DNA from: Chitinophaga caeni
Lineage (GTDB): Bacteria > Bacteroidota > Bacteroidia > Chitinophagales > Chitinophagaceae
Length of the DNA: 64,000 nt
Direction of reading: 5' to 3'
Assembly: GCF_002557795.1 (NCBI RefSeq)
Contig: NZ_CP023777.1
Location: 3,047,001 to 3,111,000 of the forward strand
Within the stretch, counting starts at the first letter, position 1. Each line of letters begins with the position of its first letter. This document shows, one piece after another, positions 9,459 to 17,793 of this stretch. The notes beneath the pieces are model-generated. The model worked only from the letters and a program-made list of their open reading frames with translations. It made no database searches and had not been told where the DNA came from. Both the position numbers and the translations under genes were made by a program.

Positions 9459-9503
9459 CAAATGGCATTCACAAGGATATAAAAATTCTTTGGATGCCAT
9501 TTG
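9459..9503 (+). terminator. possible terminator hairpin
   Basis: CAAATGGCAT at 9459-9468 pairs perfectly with ATGCCATTTG at 9494-9503 around a 25-base loop, 23 bases after the DUF3472 lipoprotein stop. There is no T-run after it, so it may be a 3' stabilising stem rather than a full terminator. Confidence 0.45.
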
Positions 9504-9665
9504 CTGTTAATGTTAACCGGGATAAGACGTTAGAATTTTTTTTACCAGGTCAATATTATTGATAATACTGCAAAATTTTCAGAAATTCGTTTCCCAGGGT
9601 ATATATTGAAATTGTTAATCGCAATGAAATAGTCACCGTGTTATTATTCTATTAAATTACTAATT

Positions 9666-10565
9666 ATGTCAAATGTTGGATTGATAATTGAGGAAAGACC
9701 CCGTAGCATAGGCAACTTCATGGTAGGGAGATTATTACCGTTCCAGGGAAAACGGATGGTAGGGCCCTATATTTTTATTGACCACATGGGGCCCGCGGCG
9801 ATGAGCAACCATGAAAATTTTGATGTACCTCCGCATCCGCACATAGGTTTGTCTACTTTAACCTATCTTTTCGAAGGTAGTATCATGCATAAAGACAGCC
9901 TGGGTACAGAGATGGAAATTCAACCCGGGGCGGTCAATTGGATGACGGCGGGCAAAGGTATCGTGCATTCAGAACGAACGCCGGAATACTTGCGGCATTC
10001 TGATAAATCCATCCATGGTTTACAAATTTGGGTGGCATTACCTAAGGATATAGAGGATATGGATCCCACTTTTCACCATGTTGAAGCAACTAAAATTCCG
10101 TATTGGGAAGAAGGGGATGTGACTTTCCGGCTAATAGCAGGGGAGGTGCTGGGGCATGTTTCCCCCGTACCAACTTATAGCCCGCAATTTTTCTTGGAAA
10201 TACACAGTCTTTCGAAGCAAGAAATTAATATTGGCCACGGCTTATTTGGTGAAGCTGGGATGTATATTTTGCAAGGCTCCGTTGAAAGTGATGGAAATAT
10301 TTACGAACCGAAACATATCCTGGTAGCAAAAGATGCATCGTTGTGCAGTTTTACAATGGAAGCTAATACCACGGTTTTCATTTTCGGTGGTGAGGCATTT
10401 CCGGAAGAGCGGTTCATTTATTGGAATTTTGTTTCCTCTAGTAAGGATAAAATTGAAGCGGCTAAAGAAAGATGGCAACGGCAAGGTTTCGGACAAGTGC
10501 CCGGTGAAACAGGCTTTGTTCCGTTACCGGAAGATAAATCAAGACCCGCATCGTCTAACTCCTAA
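9666..10565 (+). CDS. pirin family protein
   Basis: The 299-residue cupin-fold protein has the pirin N-terminal signature: the RPRSIGNFMVGRLLP opening, the metal-site motif PPHPHIGLSTLTY and the conserved GIVHSERTP. The C-terminal half is the second cupin barrel. Bacterial pirins bind iron and some have quercetin dioxygenase activity; others affect central metabolism. The specific role here cannot be read. The gene is followed after 10 bases by a small acetyltransferase, so the two are probably one transcript. Confidence 0.92.
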   Translation: MSNVGLIIEERPRSIGNFMVGRLLPFQGKRMVGPYIFIDHMGPAAMSNHENFDVPPHPHIGLSTLTYLFEGSIMHKDSLGTEMEIQPGAVNWMTAGKGIVHSERTPEYLRHSDKSIHGLQIWVALPKDIEDMDPTFHHVEATKIPYWEEGDVTFRLIAGEVLGHVSPVPTYSPQFFLEIHSLSKQEINIGHGLFGEAGMYILQGSVESDGNIYEPKHILVAKDASLCSFTMEANTTVFIFGGEAFPEERFIYWNFVSSSKDKIEAAKERWQRQGFGQVPGETGFVPLPEDKSRPASSNS

Positions 10566-10575
10566 TATAAAGATT

Positions 10576-10881
10576 ATGAAAGCAGAATACTTGGAATTAC
10601 CACTAGTTAAAAATGACGAAACCCACAGGTTTGAATTGACTGTCAGCGGGCATACCGCTTTTATCGACTTCAAGGAACGGCATGGTAAAATATGGTTGAT
10701 CCATACCGAATCCCCTGAACAATTACAAGGTAAGGGAGTTGCCACGGCCTTGATCGAAAAAACATTGGATTACCTGGAAGCCAACCGCTTCGAGATGATT
10801 CCTTTATGCCCATTAGTCGTAGCCTATTTGCAGAAACATCCCGAATGGAACCGTATCGTTGCCGCGGGACATAGCAATTAA
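10576..10881 (+). CDS. small GNAT-fold N-acetyltransferase (YjdJ/Gtg-like)
   Basis: The start is the ATG at 10576, just after the pirin stop; the frame is open further upstream only as a shadow of pirin. The 101-residue protein matches the short single-domain acetyltransferases whose core reads HTESPEQLQGKGVATALIEK, with acetyl-CoA binding motif QGKGVA, and ends in the characteristic LCPLVVAYLQKHPEW. The substrate is unknown; some members may acetylate small amines or proteins. Operon partner: pirin. Confidence 0.88.
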   Translation: MKAEYLELPLVKNDETHRFELTVSGHTAFIDFKERHGKIWLIHTESPEQLQGKGVATALIEKTLDYLEANRFEMIPLCPLVVAYLQKHPEWNRIVAAGHSN

Positions 10882-11333
10882 TAATGCATGTTTTACGATT
10901 TACACGGTGTTAAAAGTGGAATAACACGAAACTTGGGAAGATAATACCACCCGGAAGGTCGAAAGCGGGGAATGAATACTATTTTCATTAACGGTCGTAT
11001 TGAAACCTGGAAAAGCAGTAGTACATAAGCTTGGTCGCGCGATCAAACAAGCGACCGTAATAGCCAATTCAGCTCCTTTCTTCGTAGCTATCTCCGGGGG
11101 AACAGAGAAGTTAACATGTATACAAACTAATAAAAGGGAGCACGTATTTAAAAAATATCCTCGCAGTTAATTTTAAGACCAGGGTTTCGCGTACTATTTG
11201 CTGAATACCTGGAAAAATTAATAAAGAATATTTTATCTTGGTTCATGGAAGAAAATAGTTGTTAGCATATTTACAATTCCTGTTTACCTTGGTAAAATAT
11301 CTTTACAAATCTATTATACAAATCAGCACGTTT
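10882..11333. other. intergenic region, about 450 bp
   Basis: No gene I can support. A frame without a Met start is open at 10976-11170 (64 codons) but resembles nothing I know. The last 100 bases are AT-rich and probably carry the promoter for the lipoprotein at 11334. I saw no hairpin or repeat shared with other parts of the window. Confidence 0.5.
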
Positions 11334-11801
11334 ATGAAAAAAAAGATACTATTTGCCCTATTATTCCCGGTCCTCATGGCTTGTCAACAACCGGATAAGC
11401 CCGTGGAAGAAAATACTAAGACTGGAATTGAAGGAACTTGGAAACTTGTGTCCAGCAAGTTGATAAAAGAAAATGATACCACCATTACATACCCGGTTGC
11501 CGGGCAACAACGGAAGATCATCAAGATATTTAACGGTTCGCATTTTGCCTTCTTCCAACATGACCTTAGCAAGGGGACGGATTCTACCAACGCCTTTTTT
11601 GCAGCAGGTAGCGGGACCTATAGTTTGGATGGGACCGATTACAAGGAGCATTTGGAGTTTTGCAACGCAAGGGGCTGGGAAAATAACGATTTCACATTTA
11701 CATTAACCCGGAGCAATGATACACTCATGCAAAAAGGAGTTGAGAAGATTGACTCGCTCGATGTTTACCATGAAATTGTGGAGATTTACGTGAAGGAATA
11801 G
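11334..11801 (+). CDS. lipocalin-like lipoprotein
   Basis: I chose the ATG at 11334, which gives a clean lipoprotein signal (MKKKILFALLFPVLMACQQ, lipidated Cys17); the frame runs further upstream to 11259 without a signal-like start. The 155-residue mature domain opens with GIEGTWKLVSSKLI, the usual first strand of lipocalin-like domains in Bacteroidota, and continues with alternating strands (FNGSHFAFFQHD, GSGTYSLDGTDYKE). A ligand-binding role is inferred from the fold only. The neighbour at 11873 is convergent. Confidence 0.7.
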   Translation: MKKKILFALLFPVLMACQQPDKPVEENTKTGIEGTWKLVSSKLIKENDTTITYPVAGQQRKIIKIFNGSHFAFFQHDLSKGTDSTNAFFAAGSGTYSLDGTDYKEHLEFCNARGWENNDFTFTLTRSNDTLMQKGVEKIDSLDVYHEIVEIYVKE

Positions 11802-11872
11802 CAACTTTTATATGCCGATCATAAACGGCCCGGTTGCAAGAAAAGATACGGGAATCGGTTATACCGGCTTGT

Positions 11873-12769
11873 TTAATTGGCTACTCCTGCCAAGCTATCT
11901 TTCCTGCTTTGCCTGGCAACTCTCAACATTTGTAATATTACCGATAATGCGATCAGCGCTAAGCCCGCATAAAAACCTTTATGTAAATATTTGCCTTCAT
12001 TAAATAGGATAAAGGCCAGCAGGATGCTATACAAAGGTTCCAGGTTAAAGCACAGGTTCACGGTGAAGGGAGAAATTTTCTTCAATGCTTCCATGGATAA
12101 TTGATACATCAATATCGTACAGCACCAAGCCAGTATGATAAGGAAAGTAGTATCCTGGATGCTGGGAGTCAATTTAACACCCGGGAAAAGCCAAAGGTAT
12201 AAGGGCATCAAGATCGTTAATCCTGCGAACCCGGCGCCCAACTCGTAAAATGTAATTGCCTTGGTGTCAAAACGGGCTACCCAGCGCTTATTATACACGG
12301 TAAATAACGCGGCAAACATCGCGGAAATGATGCCGAGGATAATACCTGTACGGTATTGCGTATCGAAATGGAAGATCAATAATATACCTGACAATGTTAG
12401 CAGGCTTAAAAGCAGCTCTATTTTATCGAAAGCCTTCCTGTTTATAATAGGGTCAAATAGCGCCGTGAATAGGCTAGTTAATGAAAAACAAACAACACCG
12501 ATCGAAACATTAGCATACTTGATACTCCCGTAAAAAAACAACCAGTGTAGCATCACGATACAACCTGTTAAGGCCACCGGCATAACTTCTTTCCTGGGTA
12601 TCCTGGGTAAAGAGCCTTTCCAGCGGTATAATAAATACATGCTCACCACGGTAATCAGCAACCTGTACCAAACCAAGACTCCTTCGCTTAGGTTGATCAG
12701 TTTCCCGAAAACTCCTGTAAAGCCTGCCAGGAAAACGGAAAGGTGTAATTGTAGAAATGCCTTTTTCAT
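11873..12769 (-). CDS. EamA/DMT-family transporter
   Basis: This 298-residue protein is almost entirely hydrophobic, with about ten predicted membrane helices in two EamA repeats (about residues 8-140 and 150-285). The repeat ends carry the usual short polar loops (RWKGSLPRIP, NKRWVARFD) and the second repeat contains SMEALKKISPFTVNLCFNLEPLYS, typical of RhaT/EamA exporters. These inner-membrane carriers export metabolites or amino acids; the substrate is unknown. It lies downstream of nothing on its own strand and is separated from the GT2 gene by a terminator. Confidence 0.88.
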   Translation of the reverse strand: MKKAFLQLHLSVFLAGFTGVFGKLINLSEGVLVWYRLLITVVSMYLLYRWKGSLPRIPRKEVMPVALTGCIVMLHWLFFYGSIKYANVSIGVVCFSLTSLFTALFDPIINRKAFDKIELLLSLLTLSGILLIFHFDTQYRTGIILGIISAMFAALFTVYNKRWVARFDTKAITFYELGAGFAGLTILMPLYLWLFPGVKLTPSIQDTTFLIILAWCCTILMYQLSMEALKKISPFTVNLCFNLEPLYSILLAFILFNEGKYLHKGFYAGLALIALSVILQMLRVARQSRKDSLAGVAN

Positions 12770-12792
12770 GCAAAATCAATTGATCTCGTATT

Positions 12793-12838
12793 AAAAAAGT
12801 GCTTCCAACTTGCCGGGGCAATATGTTGAAAGCACTTT
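12793..12838 (-). terminator. terminator of the GT2 gene
   Basis: AAAGTGCTTCCAAC (12796-12809) pairs with GTTGAAAGCACTTT (12825-12838) with one mismatch, and on the minus strand the stem is followed by TTTTTTAA. This is a good rho-independent terminator about 40 bases after the GT2 stop. Confidence 0.78.
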
Positions 12839-12878
12839 AATATGCTGATACCTTTAGCGGGTATATATCGTGCTGTTG

Positions 12879-13619
12879 TTATTTCTTTGTTTTACCTGGA
12901 TATTTGCCAGATAAACTTTGCAGCTGAATTTTTAAGACGCCCAGGATACCTTCCTTGATAATCCCCTTGTTCATCTTGGAGTAGCCTTCTTTCCTATCCA
13001 CGAAGGTAATGGGTACTTCTTGAATTTTAAAACCTAATTTCCAAGCCGTGAACTTCATTTCTATTTGGAAAGCATAACCGACGAACTGGATCGCATCCAA
13101 GTTAATGGCTTTGAGCACTTTGTTAGTATAACATACGAATCCTGCCGTTGCATCCTTTACAGGCATCCAGGTCACAGTTCTAACATAAATCGATGCGCCG
13201 TAAGACAGTACTGCCCGGTCCCAGGGCCAGTTTTCTGTTTTACCTCCTTTCACATACCTGGAACCGACGGAAAGATCTGCGCCACCTACTTTGCAAGCAT
13301 TGTACAAGCGTGGTAAATCATTGGGATTGTGCGAGAAATCGGCATCCATCTCGAAGATGTATTGGTAATCCCTTGCCAGTGCCCATTTAAAACCGTGAAT
13401 ATAAGCTGTACCTAAACCAAGTTTCCCGCTTCTCTCCTCGATGAAAAGTTGATCGGGGTATTGGTGCTGCATTTCCTTTACTATTTGTCCTGTCCCGTCC
13501 GGTGAGCCATCGTCAACGATGAGCACATGAAAACCTTGCTGCAATTGAAATACTGCTTCAATAATTTTCCGGACATTATCCTTTTCGTTATAAGTAGGTA
13601 TGATGACGAGCTTTTCCAA
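12879..13619 (-). CDS. polyprenol monophosphomannose synthase-type GT2 glycosyltransferase
   Basis: The 246-residue protein has the GT2 N-terminal IPTYNEKDN motif, the nucleotide-sugar region LIVDDGSPDGTG, and the metal-binding segment FEMDADFSHNP. These three together are diagnostic of Dpm1-like enzymes that transfer mannose (or a related sugar) from a GDP-sugar to polyprenyl phosphate at the inner face of the membrane. It has no C-terminal membrane helices, as in the single-domain members. The acceptor pathway is not visible nearby; neighbours are mpl and an exonuclease, so genome context gives little. Confidence 0.88.
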   Translation of the reverse strand: MEKLVIIPTYNEKDNVRKIIEAVFQLQQGFHVLIVDDGSPDGTGQIVKEMQHQYPDQLFIEERSGKLGLGTAYIHGFKWALARDYQYIFEMDADFSHNPNDLPRLYNACKVGGADLSVGSRYVKGGKTENWPWDRAVLSYGASIYVRTVTWMPVKDATAGFVCYTNKVLKAINLDAIQFVGYAFQIEMKFTAWKLGFKIQEVPITFVDRKEGYSKMNKGIIKEGILGVLKIQLQSLSGKYPGKTKK

Positions 13620-13693
13620 TCGATTGGGTCATTTATGAAACCGCGAAATTAGCACATTTTCACGGCAAGTTAGTATCTTTTAAAAAAACATTA

Positions 13694-14464
13694 TTATTTT
13701 TTTAACATCATACTGTGGTAGATTTCCGTGAGTTTCTGCTTGGTGTTTAGAGGGAAATCGGCTTTCATCATCCAATCGTAATACTGGGGTTCAACTTTCA
13801 AAACATCCCTTACCGCGCGACCTTTATATTTACCGAAATTGAACGTTTCAACACCGTTTTGGAAGATAATCCTCCTCGCGAAATCGACGTAATCATCTTC
13901 CTTGGTAAATTTTGCCAAGGCATCAACATCGCGGCCTAAAATTTCGTAACGCAACAATTGCGCTTCCAAGATTTCATAAGTAGCACTAGCATCCGCTTCC
14001 GCGCTGTGAGCGTTAGTCAATTCTTTCTCGCAATAAAATTTATAAGCGGCCCCTAAAGTTCTTTTTTCCATTTGGTGGAAAATCTTCTGCACGTCAACAA
14101 ATTTACGGCTACCCACTTCAAAATCGAGGTTGGCGCGTAAAAACTCTTCTACCAGCATCGGAATATCGAAGCGGTTGGAGTTGTAACCGGCGATATCGCA
14201 ATTATCGAGGAATTGTCTCAACTCGTTAGCCATTTGCTTGAATGTAGGCGCATCCGAAACATCTTCATCCTTGATGCCATGTATGGCTGTCGAAGAAGGA
14301 GGGATGGGCATCCCCGGATTAATCCTTTTTACTTTGGATTGAGAACTTTTGTCGGGAAATACCTTCACGATCGCAATCTCAATAATCCTGTCGGTCGCAA
14401 CATTCGTACCGGTTGTTTCCAAGTCAATAAAGGCTAAGGGCCTTGTCAGTTGTAATGCACACAT
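13694..14464 (-). CDS. DEDDh 3'-5' exonuclease, DnaQ/ExoX-like
   Basis: I take the ATG at 14464; a TTG at 14509 would add 15 residues. Motifs of the DEDDh family are all present: Exo I as FIDLETTGTN, Exo II within GYNSNRFDIPML, and Exo III as HSAEADA. The C-terminal part (about residues 205-256) has FNFGKYKGRAVRDV, a small domain also found at the end of ExoX-like enzymes. The 256-residue protein should degrade DNA from 3' ends, either as a proofreading-like or repair nuclease. It follows mpl by 45 bases on the same strand. Confidence 0.88.
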   Translation of the reverse strand: MCALQLTRPLAFIDLETTGTNVATDRIIEIAIVKVFPDKSSQSKVKRINPGMPIPPSSTAIHGIKDEDVSDAPTFKQMANELRQFLDNCDIAGYNSNRFDIPMLVEEFLRANLDFEVGSRKFVDVQKIFHQMEKRTLGAAYKFYCEKELTNAHSAEADASATYEILEAQLLRYEILGRDVDALAKFTKEDDYVDFARRIIFQNGVETFNFGKYKGRAVRDVLKVEPQYYDWMMKADFPLNTKQKLTEIYHSMMLKK

Positions 14465-14509
14465 AATTTTATCGATATAAATGTCGCCGGCGAAAACCGG
14501 GTCAGCCAA

Positions 14510-15862
14510 TTATAAATATTTTTTCAAGGTTTGAAAATCTAGTCCATCGTATGTTCCGGAGCTCATCATCAAGAGATTCGCCTGTTCATAATGTTGTTGA
14601 TCAAGGAAAGCTTGAAGCGCAGCGGGCTGATTTATCACCACTAAATCTTCCCTGCCGAAACCGCCGCGGATAGTGGCCGGGTCTAAATCCGGCATCCTCT
14701 TGATCTCCAGCGCATGGCTACTGTAATACACTACGGCAATATTTGCAGCATCCATAGCGTGGAGGTATTCCCGCATGAAATCTGCGTTCAGGCTGCTATA
14801 AGTGTGCAATTCCAATACGGCTATCAGCTTGCGTCCCGGGAATTGCAGTTTTACTGCCGCGATCGTTGCTTTAACCTTCGAAGGGGCATGGGCAAAATCG
14901 CGGTAGATCGCTGTTTGATCATTTTTACCGATTAACTCCATCCTTTTGGCAGCTCCTTTGAAGCTTTGCATGGCAGAAAGAAATGCTGCTTCCCCTATAC
15001 CCAATTGTTTGCAGGCCAGCATGGCCGCGTGAAGGTTGAGTAAATTATGATCTCCAAAAACCTGCAAAGGTACGGTATGCTCACTGAAAGTTACGCTTGT
15101 AATACCTTGATCTACCCGGTGAACCGGGATGTTATAAGGTATTTTTTGCAAGTGTTGCGCTTCATTTACCACTATTTCTTGCAGCACGGGATCCGTTTCA
15201 TTGTAAATTAAGATGGCTCCCGGTTCCATTGTCCTAATAAATATAGCAAATTGTTCCTTGTAATTTTCGAAGGTGGGAAATACGTTAATATGATCCCAAG
15301 CAACGCCCGTCAAAATTGCGACCTGCGGGTGCAAAAAATGGAATTTGGGCCGTTTTTCTATAGCGGATGCAGGGTATTCATCGCCCTCGCAAACAATTAT
15401 AGGGGCCCCGGTTACCTGCACGGATTGTTCGAACCCGTCCAATTTGGCGCCCACCAGGTAGTCAAAAGCGGTACCACTTACCTGCAAGGCATGCATAATC
15501 ATGCTGGTTGTAGTGGTTTTACCATGGCTACCACCTACGATTACCCTTTTTTTATCCTTGCTTTCTTGGTAGATGTAAGCGGGGAAGGAGTATATTTTTA
15601 GGCCTAATTCTTGCGCTTTTTGTAATTCGGGATTGTCGGCACGGGCATGCATCCCCAGTATTACGGCGTCCAAATCGGGCGTAATATTGCCGGGATTCCA
15701 GCCCATTTGAGCGGGAAGTATGCCCTCTTTGTTTAGGTTGCCAAGCGCCGGTTCGAAGATTTCATCGTCGCTACCACTTACCTGGTAACCTTTTTTCTTC
15801 AAAGCAATGGCTAATTGGTGCATTACGCTCCCGCCAATTGCAATAAAATGTACTTTTGCCAT
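14510..15862 (-). CDS. mpl: UDP-N-acetylmuramate:L-alanyl-gamma-D-glutamyl-meso-DAP ligase
   Basis: The 450-residue protein is a Mur ligase. The N-terminal Rossmann part opens with VHFIAIGGSVMHQLA, in which the usual GxGG of MurC is GGSVM, the Mpl pattern. The ATP P-loop is GGSHGKTTTT at residues 110-119, and the central domain contains WDHINVFPTFENYKEQF. Mpl reattaches recycled tripeptide to UDP-MurNAc in the cytoplasm, feeding cell-wall recycling. It is probably co-transcribed with the downstream exonuclease. Confidence 0.92.
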   Translation of the reverse strand: MAKVHFIAIGGSVMHQLAIALKKKGYQVSGSDDEIFEPALGNLNKEGILPAQMGWNPGNITPDLDAVILGMHARADNPELQKAQELGLKIYSFPAYIYQESKDKKRVIVGGSHGKTTTTSMIMHALQVSGTAFDYLVGAKLDGFEQSVQVTGAPIIVCEGDEYPASAIEKRPKFHFLHPQVAILTGVAWDHINVFPTFENYKEQFAIFIRTMEPGAILIYNETDPVLQEIVVNEAQHLQKIPYNIPVHRVDQGITSVTFSEHTVPLQVFGDHNLLNLHAAMLACKQLGIGEAAFLSAMQSFKGAAKRMELIGKNDQTAIYRDFAHAPSKVKATIAAVKLQFPGRKLIAVLELHTYSSLNADFMREYLHAMDAANIAVVYYSSHALEIKRMPDLDPATIRGGFGREDLVVINQPAALQAFLDQQHYEQANLLMMSSGTYDGLDFQTLKKYL

Positions 15863-15898
15863 ATATTCGAACTATTGGAGGCTTACGCCAACATAGTG

Positions 15899-15928
15899 TT
15901 GTTTTTTTTAATATATTGGTTATCTTTG
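15899..15928 (+). promoter_or_regulatory. Bacteroidota-type promoter for the 16013 lipoprotein and ytxJ
   Basis: TTG at 15899-15901 and TATCTTTG at 15921-15928 match the -33 and -7 elements of the Bacteroidota primary sigma factor with a spacing of 19. The leader to the lipoprotein start would be about 80 bases. Confidence 0.7.
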
Positions 15929-16012
15929 CAAAATAACATCACAAAAAATGAATGGCAAAGTTTAATCATGCTTGTGATGAAAAAAATCGTTCTTAAATTA
16001 AAGTAAAATTTT

Positions 16013-16156
16013 ATGAAATTGAACCAACGCTTTTTGCTTGTTGCGGTATTATTAGTGGGATTAGTTGCTGTTATGGGTTCTTGTGCATCCTCCAGGCAAA
16101 TGGGTTGTCCTAGCAAAATCACGCAATCTCAAACCATTCAAGATCATCATTGCTAG
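16013..16156 (+). CDS. 47-residue lipoprotein upstream of ytxJ
   Basis: A short frame of 48 codons encodes a signal peptide (MKLNQRFLLVAVLLVGLVAV) with a lipobox-like GSC, giving Cys24 as the likely lipidated residue, followed by only 23 polar residues including a second Cys pair region (MGCPSKI, DHHC at the end). It stops 3 bases before the ytxJ start and has its own promoter, so it is very likely expressed and co-translated. Function unknown; three cysteines and a histidine pair in so short a mature peptide suggest a metal- or thiol-related role, which is inference. Confidence 0.75.
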   Translation: MKLNQRFLLVAVLLVGLVAVMGSCASSRQMGCPSKITQSQTIQDHHC

Positions 16157-16159
16157 CGT

Positions 16160-16495
16160 ATGGAATGGCATGAGCTGAATGCAGAGGCCGGGTTAACATC
16201 CTTACAAGCGCGCTCTTACGAGCTGCCTGTATTGATTTACAAGCACAGTACCCGTTGTAGTATTAGCAGCATGGTTTTAAACCGCATGGAACGCTCTGCT
16301 ACAACTGTTTCCATTGAATTTTATTTCCTGGACTTGATCCGTTACAGGAACCTCTCGGACTTTATCGCGGCTAAATTTAATGTTCCGCATGAATCGCCCC
16401 AGGTTTTGCTGATTAAAAACGGGGAGTGTATTTATTCGGAAAGTCATTTCGCGATCAGCATGGACGAGATAGAATCCGTTGCCACCCAATCTTAA
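16160..16495 (+). CDS. ytxJ: bacillithiol system redox-active protein YtxJ
   Basis: The 111-residue thioredoxin-fold protein has the YtxJ hallmarks: a single active-site cysteine in IYKHSTRCSISSMV, the DLIRYRNLSDFIAAKF helix and the cis-Pro motif ESPQVLLIKNGE. YtxJ is a monothiol bacilliredoxin that removes bacillithiol from proteins after oxidative stress in the cytoplasm. Its presence implies that the organism makes bacillithiol. It follows the small lipoprotein by 3 bases. Confidence 0.88.
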   Translation: MEWHELNAEAGLTSLQARSYELPVLIYKHSTRCSISSMVLNRMERSATTVSIEFYFLDLIRYRNLSDFIAAKFNVPHESPQVLLIKNGECIYSESHFAISMDEIESVATQS

Positions 16496-16585
16496 ATTCA
16501 TTCAACCAGTATCTTCGCTTACGGGCAAAACCTATGAAAAACCACTAGTTGCGAAACATGTTTCCGCGACCGGGGGGATTTTTTG

Positions 16586-16614
16586 TTGGAATGTACCGCT
16601 TTGTCGTAAATTTG
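16586..16614 (+). promoter_or_regulatory. promoter of ubiX-aroQ
   Basis: TAAATTTG at 16607-16614 fits the -7 consensus; TTG at 16586-16588 lies 18 bases upstream. Transcription would begin close to base 16620, right at the first ATG (16619), so the message would be nearly leaderless or use the second ATG at 16625. Confidence 0.6.
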
Positions 16615-16618
16615 AAGG

Positions 16619-17191
16619 ATGGAAATGAAACATAGAATTGTTGTGGCGATCACGGGGGCAAGCGGCTCTATATACGCGAGGCAGGTATTGCAAAAATTAT
16701 CGGTGCTAAAAGATCAAATTGACCAGGTTTCCGTGGTCATGACGACGAATGCCCGTACCGTTTGGGAAACCGAATTAGGTGATGCTTCTTATAATGACCA
16801 TCCCTTCAAGATTTATTCCCAACAAGATTTTCATGCACCTTTCGCTTCCGGTTCCGGATTGTATAATACGATGATTATTTGTCCATGTTCGATGGGAACG
16901 CTCGGAAGGATCGCGCAGGGCATTTCCAATGATTTAATTACCAGGGCGGCCGATGTAATCCTGAAAGAGCGCCGTAAACTGGTTTGCGTAGCCAGGGAAA
17001 CGCCTTACAGTTTAATTCATATCAAGAATATGCAGGCGCTCACGGAAGCGGGCGGTATCGTATGCCCGGCAACGCCTTCTTTTTACAGCAAGCCGGCAAC
17101 GATAGAAGAAGTGGCTGCGACGGTTACTGACCGTGTCATTGACCTGGCCGGGTTATCTCAAAAAACATTCCGCTGGGGGAATGAATCTTAA
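16619..17191 (+). CDS. ubiX: flavin prenyltransferase UbiX
   Basis: The 190-residue flavoprotein shows the FMN-binding opening IVVAITGASGSIYARQVL and the conserved MIICPCSMGTLGRIA and GISNDLITRAADV segments, then the RRKLVCVARETPYS motif. UbiX joins dimethylallyl phosphate to FMN to make prenyl-FMN, the cofactor of UbiD-type decarboxylases. No ubiD is in the window. The start could be 16619 or the next ATG at 16625. It precedes aroQ by 22 bases. Confidence 0.93.
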   Translation: MEMKHRIVVAITGASGSIYARQVLQKLSVLKDQIDQVSVVMTTNARTVWETELGDASYNDHPFKIYSQQDFHAPFASGSGLYNTMIICPCSMGTLGRIAQGISNDLITRAADVILKERRKLVCVARETPYSLIHIKNMQALTEAGGIVCPATPSFYSKPATIEEVAATVTDRVIDLAGLSQKTFRWGNES

Positions 17192-17213
17192 CTTTTCCTT
17201 ATCTTGTGTTATC

Positions 17214-17630
17214 ATGAAAATTGCGATTATTAACGGGCCTAATTTGAACTTGTTAGGGAAAAGAGAACCCGGAATTTACGGGAATGAAAGTTTTGAAGAA
17301 TATTATAAAGCACTGCAGGCAAAATATCCCGCCGTGGAATTTTCATATTTTCAAAGTAACGTGGAAGGGGAGCTCATCAACCAATTACACCAAGTAGGCT
17401 TCGAAGTTGACGGCATCCTGATTAATGCCGGCGCTTATACGCATACTTCCGTTGCAATTAGGGACGCTATTGCCGGTATTAAATCCCCTGTTGTGGAAAT
17501 ACATATCTCTAATGTTTATGCAAGGGAGAGCTTCAGGCATACTTCTTTGATAGCGCCGAAATGTGTGGGCGGAATCTTCGGTTTGGGAATGAAGGGGTAC
17601 GAGCTTGGATTACAATATTTCTTACCCTGA
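17214..17630 (+). CDS. aroQ: type II 3-dehydroquinate dehydratase
   Basis: I use the ATG at 17214, which gives the canonical opening KIAIINGPNLNLLGKREPG; the open frame upstream overlaps ubiX. The catalytic Tyr lies in REPGIYG and the other conserved parts are INAGAYTHTSVAIRDA and the His-containing EIHISNVYARESFRH. The 138-residue length is normal. The enzyme dehydrates 3-dehydroquinate in the shikimate pathway as a cytoplasmic dodecamer. Followed by two terminator structures. Confidence 0.95.
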   Translation: MKIAIINGPNLNLLGKREPGIYGNESFEEYYKALQAKYPAVEFSYFQSNVEGELINQLHQVGFEVDGILINAGAYTHTSVAIRDAIAGIKSPVVEIHISNVYARESFRHTSLIAPKCVGGIFGLGMKGYELGLQYFLP

Positions 17631-17657
17631 TGAAAAAATGATTTGTTGCATATATGG

Positions 17658-17690
17658 AAAAGATTGGGTAAGATGCTCAATCTTTTTTTA
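17658..17690 (+). terminator. rho-independent terminator of ubiX-aroQ
   Basis: AAAGATTG (from 17659) pairs with CAATCTTT (to 17685) and the stem runs straight into a T-run on the plus strand, 30 bases after the aroQ stop. Confidence 0.75.
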
Positions 17691-17699
17691 TTCTTTAAT

Positions 17700-17735
17700 A
17701 AATTGAAAGCCGCTGAATTCAGCGGCTTTCAATTT
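17700..17735. terminator. perfect 36-bp palindrome, bidirectional terminator
   Basis: The 36 bases at 17700-17735 are a perfect palindrome centred on GAATTC, with half-site AAATTGAAAGCCGCTGAA. It is between the convergent aroQ and bioB genes and could stop transcription from both sides. Confidence 0.7.
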
Positions 17736-17745
17736 ATTATTATAA

Positions 17746-17793
17746 CAAGTTCATCAGTTAATTCGAGCTGCTGCTCGAATTATATATTTTAAT
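17746..17793. repeat. degenerate unit of the bioB-tail array with hairpin
   Basis: This stretch resembles the 41-bp unit at 18116-18229 (shared TTCATCAGTTAATTCGAGC pattern) but has a perfect 9-bp stem (17760-17768 with 17773-17781, loop TGCT) where the others have AACAGC. It lies on the far side of repeat copy 2, so the array seems to have been split by that insertion. Confidence 0.6.

Noticed and set aside
10976..11170. Open frame of 64 codons between the GNAT and lipocalin-like genes
   Set aside because: It has no ATG, GTG or TTG start in a sensible position and resembles no protein I know, so it is probably chance.
15883..16122. 79-codon minus-strand frame upstream of ytxJ
   Set aside because: It lies antisense over a well-supported promoter and the small lipoprotein gene and has no recognisable features.
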